Of a stretch of 64,000 nt of DNA, positions 30,268 through 39,008 are shown in pieces. How positions within the stretch are numbered: position 1 is the stretch's first letter; every line of letters begins with the position of its first letter. The notes under the pieces were generated by a model that was not told the origin of the DNA, did no database searches, and saw only the letters and a program-made list of their open reading frames with translations. Origin of the DNA: Cylindrospermopsis curvispora GIHE-G1. GTDB taxonomy: Bacteria > Cyanobacteriota > Cyanobacteriia > Cyanobacteriales > Nostocaceae. Location: NCBI RefSeq assembly GCF_014489415.1, contig NZ_CP060822.1, forward strand, positions 3,395,501 to 3,459,500. Direction: 5' to 3'. Both the position numbers and the translations under genes were made by a program.

Positions 30268-32130
30268 ATGCACCATAGGAATTGTTTGGAAGTTCGCAAT
30301 TTGCGAGTGGAATTTTCCGGGGATGGTGCCCAGGTACAAGCTATCGATGGCATTAGTTTTGATGTACCCCAAGGTCAAACCCTGGGAATAGTTGGTGAGT
30401 CCGGTAGTGGTAAATCAGTCACAGCTCTGGCAATTATGGGTTTATTGCCATACCCCGGTCGGGTAACTGGAGGACAAATTTTATTCCGCAATCAAAAAAA
30501 TGCCCAACCGCTGGATTTATTAGCTCTACCGTCACGGGAAATCCAGCTTTACCGTGGTGGGGATATGGCAATGATTTTTCAAGAACCAATGACTTCCCTC
30601 AACCCGGTTTATAACATTGGTTTTCAATTAACAGAAGCAATTGAGCGCCATCAAAATGTCACCCTAGCTGAAGCTAAAAGAATTGCGATCGCCCGATTAC
30701 AGGAAGTAAAGCTATTACCCAAGGATGAAAACATTAAACAGCAGTATTTAGAAAACTGGCATCAAACCCATCCCAAAACCCCACTACCCAATGATTATCA
30801 ATTAGCACAGTTGGTGAAAGAGTATAAGATGGCAATGCTAGAACGCTACCCCCATGAGTTGTCAGGAGGTCAGTTGCAAAGAGTCATGATTGCCATGGGG
30901 ATTTGTTGTAATCCATCTTTGTTAATTGCTGATGAACCAACAACCGCTTTGGATGTAACAGTGCAAGCGACAATTATGGAACTGATGAGAGAACTCCAAA
31001 AAAGTCGTAACATGGCTATGATTTTCATCAGTCATGATTTAGGACTAGTTGCTGAAATTGCCGATCAAGTAGCAGTGATGTATAAAGGTAAAATTGTCGA
31101 ATGTGGTTTGGCATCACAAATTTTCACCCATCCCCAGCACCCATATACTAAAGGTTTAGTAGCTTGTCGTCCCACTCTTAACCAGCGACCACAAAAATTG
31201 CTGACGGTTTCTGACTACATGATAGTACAAAGATATCCCAATGGAGAGCTGATTATTAAGTCAAAAGAACCGAATATCCCTCGACAAATTACCCCAGCAG
31301 AAATTGAAACGCGAATAGATGATTTAACCAGAAAATCCCCACTTTTACAAATTCATAACCTCAAGGTGGGCTTTCCTGTTCGCGGTTTGTTGGGAGGTAA
31401 CAAACGATATCATATAGCTGTGAATGGTGTTTCCTTTGATGTCTATCCAGGAGAAACTTTAGGTTTAGTGGGAGAATCGGGTTGCGGTAAAACTACTTTG
31501 GGTAGAACCCTGATCAGATTAATTCAACCCATGGCGGGAAAAATTATATTTGAAGGACAAAACATCACTAATTTTTCAGGAACTCAATTACAGACCCTGA
31601 GAAAACAGATGCAAATAATTTTTCAAAACCCTTTTAGTTCCCTCGACCCAAGAATGAAAATTGGTGAAGCAATTATGGAACCCTTGTTAATTCATTCCGT
31701 AGGGAAAACCAAACAACAGCGCCAGGAGATTGTTGTCCAACTTTTAGAACGAGTGGGATTAAGTGCAAATGATATGAATCGCTATCCCCATCAATTTTCT
31801 GGTGGTCAACGTCAGCGTATTTGTATAGCCCGTTCCTTGGCACTAAATCCTAAATTTATTATTTGCGATGAGTCGGTTTCCGCTCTCGATGTCTCCGTTC
31901 AAGCTCAGGTCTTAAATCTCTTGAAGGAATTACAACAGGAATTTCAATTAACTTATATTTTCATTTCCCATGATTTAAGTGTGGTTAAATTTATGAGCGA
32001 TCGCATTTTGGTCATGAATGAAGGTAAAATTGTGGAGGTTGGTACGTCTGAGAGTATTTATCATCAACCTAGGGAAGAATACACAAAAAAACTAATAGCC
32101 GCCATTCCCCAAGGAAATATTAACTACTAG
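30268..32130 (+). CDS. Peptide-type ABC transporter ATPase with two fused nucleotide-binding domains
   Basis: A 620-residue fusion of two complete ABC domains of the Opp/Dpp/Gsi class. NBD1 has GESGSGKS and LSGGQLQR; NBD2 has GESGCGKTT and FSGGQRQR, each followed by the oligopeptide-transporter C-terminal segment (HPQHPYTK in the first). It powers uptake of peptides, glutathione or nickel-like substrates when joined to permeases and a binding protein. None of these are adjacent here, so it is an orphan ATPase gene whose partners lie elsewhere. Confidence 0.93.
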   Translation: MHHRNCLEVRNLRVEFSGDGAQVQAIDGISFDVPQGQTLGIVGESGSGKSVTALAIMGLLPYPGRVTGGQILFRNQKNAQPLDLLALPSREIQLYRGGDMAMIFQEPMTSLNPVYNIGFQLTEAIERHQNVTLAEAKRIAIARLQEVKLLPKDENIKQQYLENWHQTHPKTPLPNDYQLAQLVKEYKMAMLERYPHELSGGQLQRVMIAMGICCNPSLLIADEPTTALDVTVQATIMELMRELQKSRNMAMIFISHDLGLVAEIADQVAVMYKGKIVECGLASQIFTHPQHPYTKGLVACRPTLNQRPQKLLTVSDYMIVQRYPNGELIIKSKEPNIPRQITPAEIETRIDDLTRKSPLLQIHNLKVGFPVRGLLGGNKRYHIAVNGVSFDVYPGETLGLVGESGCGKTTLGRTLIRLIQPMAGKIIFEGQNITNFSGTQLQTLRKQMQIIFQNPFSSLDPRMKIGEAIMEPLLIHSVGKTKQQRQEIVVQLLERVGLSANDMNRYPHQFSGGQRQRICIARSLALNPKFIICDESVSALDVSVQAQVLNLLKELQQEFQLTYIFISHDLSVVKFMSDRILVMNEGKIVEVGTSESIYHQPREEYTKKLIAAIPQGNINY

Positions 32131-32138
32131 CAATTGAA

Positions 32139-32939
32139 TTAAACTACTAACTTCCAACTAACCATCACCAAAATGCTGTAGATAATCAACTTAAGTGGAC
32201 GTTGTGGAGTAATTTGGCAAAGTTTTGAACCCAGTACCACCCCTGGGACTGAACCTATCCATATTGGTAATACTAAACTCCAATCCACCGTTCCCAAGGT
32301 CAAGTGACCCAAGGATGTAAATATTAATAGGATTGCTGCTTGGGTAATATCTGTACCTACTAACTTTTGTGCATCTAAGCTAAACAAAGTAACCAATACC
32401 AATGCGAACATAGAACCAGATGAAACACTAGTCATACCGACACAGAATCCTAAAAAGACCCCGATTAACAAGGTTAAAAAACGACCTTGATCGGTTTTAA
32501 CATTTAATTTAGGGGGTTCGGGAAAATTGACCTGGGGGAACAGTGTGATTATTACCATTTGTGCTAATGCTGTTAGTGTCACTATCAAAATCATTATTCC
32601 TAATAACTTCAATAAGAGACTATCCATCTCATACCCATTAGTTCTAAGTTGATGTAAAAGACCTACACCTACCAGCGATCCAGAAACACTACCCATGGCT
32701 AACCATTTAACCACTTCCATGTCTAGGGTTTTTTGTTGCCAATGTTTAACCCCACCCACTACCTTCATTAGCGTAGCAGCTACAACATCTGAACTGATAG
32801 CAATAGAAGGTGGAACTTGAAAAACGAAAATCAACATAGGAGTAACCAGGGATGCGCCTCCTACTCCCGTTAAACCCACAATGGTGCCAATAAAAAAGCT
32901 GAAAACTGGTAGCAGTAAGTAGTCCATCCTTCCCCTCAT
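32139..32939 (-). CDS. TauE/SafE family sulfite-type exporter
   Basis: A 266-residue membrane protein with about eight predicted helices and the family's two related halves: GLTGVGGASLVTPML near the N-terminus and a second half starting near LLIGVFLGFCVGMTSVSSGS. Members move sulfite, sulfoacetate, taurine-derived or related anions. It is convergent with the ABC ATPase gene (8-base gap) and divergent from a second TauE/SafE gene. It is one of three TauE/SafE genes within 4 kb. Confidence 0.9.
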   Translation of the reverse strand: MRGRMDYLLLPVFSFFIGTIVGLTGVGGASLVTPMLIFVFQVPPSIAISSDVVAATLMKVVGGVKHWQQKTLDMEVVKWLAMGSVSGSLVGVGLLHQLRTNGYEMDSLLLKLLGIMILIVTLTALAQMVIITLFPQVNFPEPPKLNVKTDQGRFLTLLIGVFLGFCVGMTSVSSGSMFALVLVTLFSLDAQKLVGTDITQAAILLIFTSLGHLTLGTVDWSLVLPIWIGSVPGVVLGSKLCQITPQRPLKLIIYSILVMVSWKLVV

Positions 32940-33452
32940 CTACATCAAAATAATAGTATATGGTGCATTAGTATCCTAACATACATCTTTCAAGTCCCAG
33001 TAAATAACTAAAACTCGATTGGATTACCGTATTTAATCACGATTAAACCTCGGATGTCAAGAGGTGAGAGGGATTATTTTCTTGTTTTTCCAAGTCTGGG
33101 TTGTGTGGATATTTCAGTGATGATTTTCCCCAGAAATGAAAATATAAACTACTCTTTTGGGTGATTAAAGTAATCAAGCAAAAACTATCAAAATAGTTAA
33201 TTCCCCCCCAATCCCACCTTATTGAGTGTCTTAACAATCATCAAGAAATTGTTAAAAATATTGAAAAAGACTTGCACAATCAAAAAAAATAATATAGGAT
33301 ACCCTACAATACAGTGTAATTCATATATCCTAATAACAAGTTTTATTGTGATCAGGAAAAACAGTCTTGGTTTGTTGAATTTATCCAATTACTTTCCAAC
33401 ATAAACATATTCACCACTAATCAACAAGTATTAATAAACCGTGGAGGGGAAT
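32940..33452. other. 513-base AT-rich divergent spacer between two TauE/SafE genes
   Basis: No gene is supported; short frames here have no family features. It should contain two divergent promoters. An ATACAGTGTAAT element at 33309-33320 resembles ATACAGTAGAAT in the ArsR/persulfide-dioxygenase promoter (37195-37206). Confidence 0.4.
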
Positions 33453-34289
33453 TTGAGTATATTGGCATTTTCTGTATTAGTTTGGGTGGGATCCTTTAGT
33501 GCTGGTTTAGTAGGTTCTTTAACCGGGTTGGGAGGGGGTGTTGTCATAGTTCCGCTATTAACTTCCGTTTTTGGGGTTGATATTCGTTACGCTATTGGTG
33601 CTTCCTTGGTTTCAGTTATTGCTACATCCTTAGGTTCAGCATCGACATATATTAGAAAGGGATTTACTAATATTCGACTAGGAATGTTTTTAGAGGTTGC
33701 TAGTACTATTGGTGCGGTTGTTGGTGCATCCATAGCTACCATTGTTTCAGTTAAATTCCTCACTATCGTTTTAGCATTTGTGCTAATTTATTCAGCATAT
33801 TTATCCCAAAGACCAAAAACGGAATGTGTTGAGGTTGTCAAATCAGATCCCCTAGCTGAATACCTCCAATTAAATGGTACTTACCCCATAAATGATGGTG
33901 TAATGTCTTATCAAGTAAACTCCCTACCTGCTGGTTTTAGCATTATGTTACTAGCAGGAATTCTTTCTGGTTTACTAGGTATTGGGTCTGGAGCATTTAA
34001 AGTTTTAGCGATGGATCAAGCAATGGGTTTACCCTTTAAAGTTTCCACTACCACTAGCAATTTTATGATTGGTGTAACAGCAGCAGCTTCTGCTGGCATA
34101 TATCTAAGTAGAGGATATATTGAGCCAGGCTTGTCTATGCCCGTACTGTTGGGAGTTTTACCGGGTGCTTTTTTAGGGGCCAGAATTTTAATTGGTGCCA
34201 AAACTCAAACCCTCAGAATTATCTTCAGTATCATCTTAGTATTGATGGCACTAAAAATGGTCTATAACGGTTTAACAGGGGGAGTATAA
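33453..34289 (+). CDS. TauE/SafE family anion exporter, second copy
   Basis: A 278-residue membrane protein with the duplicated TauE/SafE motif: LTGLGGGVVIVPLL in the first half and LLGIGSGAFKVLAMD in the second. I chose the TTG at 33453 because GGAGGGG lies directly before it; the in-frame GTG at 33441 (four residues longer) sits on that site. A DUF1634 gene starts 4 bases after the stop, a known pairing for this transporter family. It probably exports a sulfur-oxyanion, judged from neighbours. Confidence 0.9.
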   Translation: MSILAFSVLVWVGSFSAGLVGSLTGLGGGVVIVPLLTSVFGVDIRYAIGASLVSVIATSLGSASTYIRKGFTNIRLGMFLEVASTIGAVVGASIATIVSVKFLTIVLAFVLIYSAYLSQRPKTECVEVVKSDPLAEYLQLNGTYPINDGVMSYQVNSLPAGFSIMLLAGILSGLLGIGSGAFKVLAMDQAMGLPFKVSTTTSNFMIGVTAAASAGIYLSRGYIEPGLSMPVLLGVLPGAFLGARILIGAKTQTLRIIFSIILVLMALKMVYNGLTGGV

Positions 34290-34293
34290 TAAC

Positions 34294-34860
34294 ATGTATA
34301 AATTAAATTCTGGTTTTAGATGGACTTCATCAGCGGAAATAGAAATCGAATTAATGGGACTGGTTCTGATTCCAGAAGAAACTGATTCTGATATTGAACA
34401 ATTAGAGCAACAGCAGCTGGATCAAAATAACAGTATAAATAATACTAACTTTTCTAGTGAAATTACTAGTTTTTGCCATCCAAATAAGTCGCAATCTGAA
34501 CAACAACTAGAAAATATCCTGAGTAATTTACTCGGACATGGTGTATTAATTGCTAGCACTGTTGTGTTTGCGGGCGGGATGTTATATTTAATCCGTCATG
34601 GTTTTGAACCTGCTGAGTATCACAGATTCAGAGGTACACCGTCGCAGTTTTGTTCACCCATGGGTGTGATAAATGCTATTTTTTCCGGTAGTGGAAGGGG
34701 GATAATTCAACTAGGACTTCTAATCTTGATTTCTGTCCCTATTTTGCGCGTGGTTATTTCCTTTTTGGTTTTTATGTTCCAGAGAAAATTTACTTACGTG
34801 GTGATGACCTTACTGGTACTTGCTACTATTAGTTATAGTTTGGTAAGTGCTTCTTTGTAA
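34294..34860 (+). CDS. DUF1634 membrane protein, TauE/SafE partner
   Basis: A 188-residue protein. The first about 75 residues are acidic and Gln/Asn-rich and probably cytoplasmic. Three hydrophobic helices follow (around GVLIASTVVFAGGMLYL, GIIQLGLLILISVPIL and VVMTLLVLATISYSL). DUF1634 genes commonly follow TauE/SafE genes, as here with a 4-base gap, which suggests one transport unit. Its 3' end overlaps the convergent third TauE/SafE gene by 28 bases. Confidence 0.85.
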   Translation: MYKLNSGFRWTSSAEIEIELMGLVLIPEETDSDIEQLEQQQLDQNNSINNTNFSSEITSFCHPNKSQSEQQLENILSNLLGHGVLIASTVVFAGGMLYLIRHGFEPAEYHRFRGTPSQFCSPMGVINAIFSGSGRGIIQLGLLILISVPILRVVISFLVFMFQRKFTYVVMTLLVLATISYSLVSASL

Positions 34861-35795
34861 TATGGAGAAATACCTGCACTTTTCACCAGACCAGTGGCAG
34901 TTTTTTTACCTGTAGCAGCAGTCTGATTTTGAAACAGTACAAAAGCAGCAACAGCTATTAAAAAATAACCAAAATACTTCTGTAATTTTCTTCCATCAAT
35001 GAACCCAGACAGATAACCACCAAAAAAGCTACCTAAACTAGCAGCAAGAATAAAACTACCTATTAAATTCCAATCCAAATTCACACGTCCCAAATAACCC
35101 AAAAAACCTGCCATTGCATTAGCTACTAAAATTAACAAAGAAGTACCAATGGCTTCTTTCATGGGTGTTTTACCTAAAATTACTAAAGCAGGAACAATGG
35201 CAAAACCGCCTCCAACCCCTATCAACCCAGTTAATGTTCCCACTCCCAACCCCTCGGTTAACAACCATAACCAGCAATACTTGCAAACTGGGGGTTGGTA
35301 AATATGCTCGTAAACATCATCTTGACAAATATCTTCATCCTGTGGTGGATAACCCCGATCTAAATCGAAAGATCTATCCTTTCTTGCTTGTAAATCCTTT
35401 TGGTATTTTACGGATGATTTATCTGGATTTTGCCTACTTCTTCTGATCATAAGGAATGCTGCTATCAACATCACAATTGCAAAAAGCAGCATTTGTAAAT
35501 TGTCAGTAATAAATGGTAAACCTGCAATTTTAGCACCTAAAAAAGCACCTAACATGGTAGCGGAGCCAAAAATAAACGCCTTACGAAAATTGATATTTCG
35601 ATTTTTCCAGTGAGGAATTAATCCAATCAAGCTGACCGTACCAACAATGATTAAGGTCATGGCAATTGCTGACTTGGTTGGCACCCCCATCACATACACT
35701 AAAACCGGTAGGGCTAAAACTGAACCACCACCACCTATTAACCCTAAGCTAATACCTATTCCAGTCGCCAAAATATGTCCTAAGATCCACATCAT
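34833..35795 (-). CDS. TauE/SafE family exporter with cysteine-containing central loop
   Basis: A 320-residue member, longer than the other two because of a hydrophilic loop of about 55 residues (about 120-175) that is acidic and holds Cys157 and a CKYC motif (Cys171, Cys174). The two halves carry GLIGGGGSVLALP and GLIGVGGGFAIVPALV. It is the last gene of a likely operon after a persulfide-dioxygenase-like enzyme and a rhodanese (gaps 47 and 70 bases), so it probably exports a product of sulfide or persulfide oxidation. The first Met may be skipped in favour of the second. Confidence 0.9.
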   Translation of the reverse strand: MMWILGHILATGIGISLGLIGGGGSVLALPVLVYVMGVPTKSAIAMTLIIVGTVSLIGLIPHWKNRNINFRKAFIFGSATMLGAFLGAKIAGLPFITDNLQMLLFAIVMLIAAFLMIRRSRQNPDKSSVKYQKDLQARKDRSFDLDRGYPPQDEDICQDDVYEHIYQPPVCKYCWLWLLTEGLGVGTLTGLIGVGGGFAIVPALVILGKTPMKEAIGTSLLILVANAMAGFLGYLGRVNLDWNLIGSFILAASLGSFFGGYLSGFIDGRKLQKYFGYFLIAVAAFVLFQNQTAATGKKTATGLVKSAGISPYYKEALTKL

Positions 35796-35865
35796 AGTTT
35801 CTTATACCCCACTTGCAATCCACCAATTTTTAAAAACAGACCCCCTGTAGGGAGTCTTAGTATTT

Positions 35866-36405
35866 TCAACCTCTTTGGTTATAGGGCAATTTCTTCAATA
35901 GCATAGCCATGGCACAAGTATTAGTTAACCCAGCAAATACCAAACCACTCCCTACAAAACCACTTAAAATTAAAAACCAAGGAGAAACCAAAACTCCTAA
36001 AACTGTCCCAGTAACTACCAAAGTTCCTGCCACTATTTGCACCTGTCTCATTATACTTATAGGAGCATTTTTATTCCTATTAGTTACATACCCTGACTTT
36101 TTCCAAGCACTAATTCCTCCCTCCAATTGACTGAAATCCCTAAATCCAAATTCTATTAATCTATGAGCAGCTTGTTGGGATCTATTTCCTGAATGGCAAT
36201 AAATAACTATCTTTTTGCCAGTTAATAAGGATATTTTTTCTGGCTCCAATTTTGATAGAGGTAAAAGTTGAGAACCGGGAATATGCTCACCCATAAATTC
36301 TTCCTGCTCTCTCACATCTATCAAATGTACTCTTTGGCTTTCTAACAATTCTTTCACCTGTGAAGCATCTAATGCTTGTAATTCTTCTTTACCTGAAATC
36401 TCCAT
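35866..36405 (-). CDS. Rhodanese domain fused to DUF2892 membrane anchor (YgaP-like)
   Basis: A 179-residue protein. Residues about 10-110 are a rhodanese domain with active-site Cys in IYCHSGNRSQQ. The rest is a DUF2892 pair of helices ending TNTCAMAMLL, as in E. coli YgaP. It transfers sulfane sulfur between thiols, sulfite and cyanide, here tethered to the cytoplasmic membrane. It lies 47 bases after the persulfide-dioxygenase-like gene and 70 bases before a TauE/SafE exporter on the same strand. Confidence 0.92.
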   Translation of the reverse strand: MEISGKEELQALDASQVKELLESQRVHLIDVREQEEFMGEHIPGSQLLPLSKLEPEKISLLTGKKIVIYCHSGNRSQQAAHRLIEFGFRDFSQLEGGISAWKKSGYVTNRNKNAPISIMRQVQIVAGTLVVTGTVLGVLVSPWFLILSGFVGSGLVFAGLTNTCAMAMLLKKLPYNQRG

Positions 36406-36452
36406 TTGCCTACTCCTGTTGCCATATTTACCAATTTATCCGGTCCACACCC

Positions 36453-37148
36453 TTAAACCGCCTTACCGCAAAGTTGATTCGCAGGAACTGCTGCCATCAT
36501 TTTCTGAGGATTTGGCAACTTCAATTCATTCATTAGTTTGACAAATGTCTCCCGATTATATCCCTTAAACCGAGGGTTATATTTTCTTTCTTCACCGATA
36601 GTAGAAACTGTAAAACCTCTATAATCATGTCCTGGATAAACTTCTATTTCGTCCGGAAGTGTAAACAATTTTTCGGTGACAATGTCAAATAGAGTTTCCG
36701 CACTTCCACTTTGAAAATCAGTTCTCCCGCAACCTCTAATTAATAATGAATCCCCAGTAAACAACTTCTCTTGATTGACTAAAAAAGCTAAATGACTGTC
36801 CGTATGTCCCGGTGTCCCAATCGCTAAAACATTAATCTCCCCCAGGGTTAATATTTCCCCATCTTCCATCTGTTTGTCCGCACAACTGACGAAAGAATTA
36901 GCAGGTACAATCCCCAAACACCCTGTTCGCTCCCGCAGTTTGCCTGTACCTGTGATATGATCAGCATGAATATGAGTTTCTAAGCAATACTGTAATGTTA
37001 AACCTAGTTCCTCAATTACCTGTAAGTCCCTTTCTACTTGCTCCACCACAGGATCCACTAGCACGGCCGCTTTTGTCTGCTCGTCAGCAATTAAGTATGT
37101 ATATGTGCTAGATTCTCTGTCAAAAAGTTGTCTAAATAACATATTCAC
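36453..37148 (-). CDS. MBL-fold persulfide dioxygenase-like enzyme (ETHE1/Blh type)
   Basis: A 231-residue metallo-beta-lactamase-fold protein. The iron-site motif is THIHADHITG, followed by GTPGHTDSHLAF, FTGDSLLIRGCGRTDFQ and YPGHDYRGF, the signature of ETHE1-type enzymes, which oxidise glutathione persulfide to sulfite. The first gene of an operon with a rhodanese and a TauE/SafE exporter, divergent from an ArsR-type gene. ATG at 37148 or the third residue could start it. No quinone:sulfide oxidoreductase is seen nearby. Confidence 0.92.
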   Translation of the reverse strand: MNMLFRQLFDRESSTYTYLIADEQTKAAVLVDPVVEQVERDLQVIEELGLTLQYCLETHIHADHITGTGKLRERTGCLGIVPANSFVSCADKQMEDGEILTLGEINVLAIGTPGHTDSHLAFLVNQEKLFTGDSLLIRGCGRTDFQSGSAETLFDIVTEKLFTLPDEIEVYPGHDYRGFTVSTIGEERKYNPRFKGYNRETFVKLMNELKLPNPQKMMAAVPANQLCGKAV

Positions 37149-37170
37149 CCTCGACTTTTACCCTCTGCCT

Positions 37171-37214
37171 ACTTGATAATATAATCATATTACTATACAG
37201 TAGAATAGTCAAGT
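37171..37214. promoter_or_regulatory. Candidate ArsR-type operator region
   Basis: The 105-base divergent spacer contains two palindromes, TAATAT-AATC-ATATTA (37177-37192) and ACTAT-N8-ATAGT (37192-37209), both enclosed by ACTTGA (37171-37176) and TCAAGT (37209-37214). ArsR-family dimers bind such dyads. The location between the repressor and its likely target operon supports this. Confidence 0.55.
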
Positions 37215-37253
37215 ACAAATTTCAGAAATTCTCTAAAATTTTCCGAATTTTTT

Positions 37254-37586
37254 ATGTCAGATATGTATCCAGAAGCTCTAATCCATGTTGCAGAATATTT
37301 CAAAGTGTTGTCGGAGGTAAGTCGATTACAGGTTTTGTGCTGTTTGAAGACAGGAGGAAAAAATGTCACCCAGGTAATAGCAGAAACCGGTCTAGGTCAA
37401 GCGAATGTGTCTAAACACCTGAAGATTCTGACCCAAGCAGGTATTGTAAAAAGAAGACCTGAAGGGGTGATGGTGATTTATGAGATTGTGGATCCCATAT
37501 TGTTTCAACTGTGCGATTTAGTGTGCGATCGCTTGCAGGTTAGATTAGAAGAGCAGACCAGGGAGTTACAGGATCTTAGATTGTAA
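37254..37586 (+). CDS. ArsR-family repressor, likely persulfide-responsive
   Basis: A 110-residue winged-helix repressor. The recognition helix is TGLGQANVSKHLKIL. Cys29 and Cys30 in helix 2 (LQVLCCLKTGG) and Cys87 and Cys91 in the last helix (LFQLCDLVCDR) occupy the region where the sulfide sensors BigR and SqrR form an interprotein-independent polysulfide bridge; no arsenic-site ELCVCDL motif is present. It is divergent from the persulfide dioxygenase operon with palindromes between. The ligand is inferred from cysteines and context. Confidence 0.88.
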   Translation: MSDMYPEALIHVAEYFKVLSEVSRLQVLCCLKTGGKNVTQVIAETGLGQANVSKHLKILTQAGIVKRRPEGVMVIYEIVDPILFQLCDLVCDRLQVRLEEQTRELQDLRL

Positions 37587-37612
37587 GAAACTCCCAGATA
37601 CTTCGAGTTTTA

Positions 37613-38899
37613 CTAGCTGAATTGCTCCTCCGTATCCAAATTAAATAACATTTGTAAAGTTCGCATACAGTTACGTCGGGCTTCTATGTCCTGTTGTGAT
37701 CGTAATTGTACCATAGGGTCATGTAATATTTTATTAACTATTCCCCTAGTCAGGGCTTCAATTACTTCCTGATGTTTTTCGCCAAATTCCGAACCCAATC
37801 GGGAAAGAGCCTTTTGTAATTCTTGTTCGCGGATGTGTTCGATTTTATTTCTCAAAGAACTGATAGTAGAGACAGTTTCCAAACTGCGCCACCAGATATC
37901 AAAAGACTCCACCTCTTCGTCCAAGATTTTTTCAGCTTCTTGGGCCATTTTGCGACGACTTTCGTAGTTTTGAGCTACCACTGCTTTTAAGTCATCCACA
38001 TTAAAAACCTGGACATTATTTAAACAATTTACATCCGAGTCCACATTGCGAGGTACGGAGATATCAAACAACATGAGAGAATGGTTAGGGTCTAAAACCA
38101 TTTCTAATTTAGAGCGGTTGATAATTGGTTCTGTGGAGGAAGTGCTAGTAAAGACTAAATCACTATGAGAAATAACAGACATCATTTCTGGGAGGAGATG
38201 AATGTGAATAGTCACCTCTGGAAACTGTTTAGCCAGTTCTGCTGCTCGTTCCCGGGAGCGATTAACAATACTAATATGGGATGCGCCCTTAGAAATCAAA
38301 TGTTGTACCAGTAGACGAGACATTTTTCCCGCACCCACAATTAGTACCCGGTATAGTTCTAAATTTTCTACCTTAATTTGTGCCAACTCTACAGCTGCTG
38401 AACTAATAGAGACCGCTCCAGTGCCAATACTCGTTTCAGAACGAACTCTTTTACCAGCAGTTAAAGCTTGTTTAAATAAACGATTTAAAATTGTTTTTAC
38501 ACCATTGTATTGCTGTCCCAGTTTGTGAGTATTTTTCACCTGAGCCAGAATTTGTCCTTCTCCAAGAACTAGACTATCCAAACCAGCAGCAACTCGCAGG
38601 ATATGAGTTACAGCATCGGTATGGATGAGAGTAAACAGATGTTGACGTAAAGAACCTACAGGTAGTTTGCTATGCTCAGCGAGAAACTGTGTCACTTCCC
38701 GAACTCCCTGGGGGATATCGCTGCTGACAACATAAATTTCTAACCGGTTACAGGTACTGAGGATAGCCACCTCATCAATGTGAGGATAGTTGAGCAAGTG
38801 AGCGATCGCACTTTCGGTTTGGGGTTCAGGAATACTTAATTTTTCTCTTACTTCAACTGGGGCTGTTTTGTGACTTAACCCCACTACTGCAATATTCAT
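37613..38899 (-). CDS. hemA: Glutamyl-tRNA reductase
   Basis: A 428-residue enzyme that reduces glutamyl-tRNA to glutamate-1-semialdehyde with NADPH, the first committed step to heme and chlorophyll. The start [14 protein letters not shown] at 38899 is the family N-terminus; an in-frame start 81 bases upstream is rejected. The catalytic Cys50 lies in STCNRLEIY; the Rossmann motif VGAGKMSRL and the C-terminal dimerisation helices are present. It lies downstream of glpX on the same strand with about 110 bases between. Confidence 0.97.
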   Translation of the reverse strand: MNIAVVGLSHKTAPVEVREKLSIPEPQTESAIAHLLNYPHIDEVAILSTCNRLEIYVVSSDIPQGVREVTQFLAEHSKLPVGSLRQHLFTLIHTDAVTHILRVAAGLDSLVLGEGQILAQVKNTHKLGQQYNGVKTILNRLFKQALTAGKRVRSETSIGTGAVSISSAAVELAQIKVENLELYRVLIVGAGKMSRLLVQHLISKGASHISIVNRSRERAAELAKQFPEVTIHIHLLPEMMSVISHSDLVFTSTSSTEPIINRSKLEMVLDPNHSLMLFDISVPRNVDSDVNCLNNVQVFNVDDLKAVVAQNYESRRKMAQEAEKILDEEVESFDIWWRSLETVSTISSLRNKIEHIREQELQKALSRLGSEFGEKHQEVIEALTRGIVNKILHDPMVQLRSQQDIEARRNCMRTLQMLFNLDTEEQFS

Positions 38900-39008
38900 C
38901 TTTAATTTCTTATGACTGGAGTAACGCTCTTGCTGTTTTTCGTAGTTATCATGGCAAAGGGTAACAGGTACACTTGCCAATTACCCTTTACCAGTTAGTT
39001 AACAAAAA

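Noticed and set aside
33043-33404. Short frames in the TauE divergent spacer
   Set aside because: AT-rich low-complexity translations with no ribosome site or recognisable motif.
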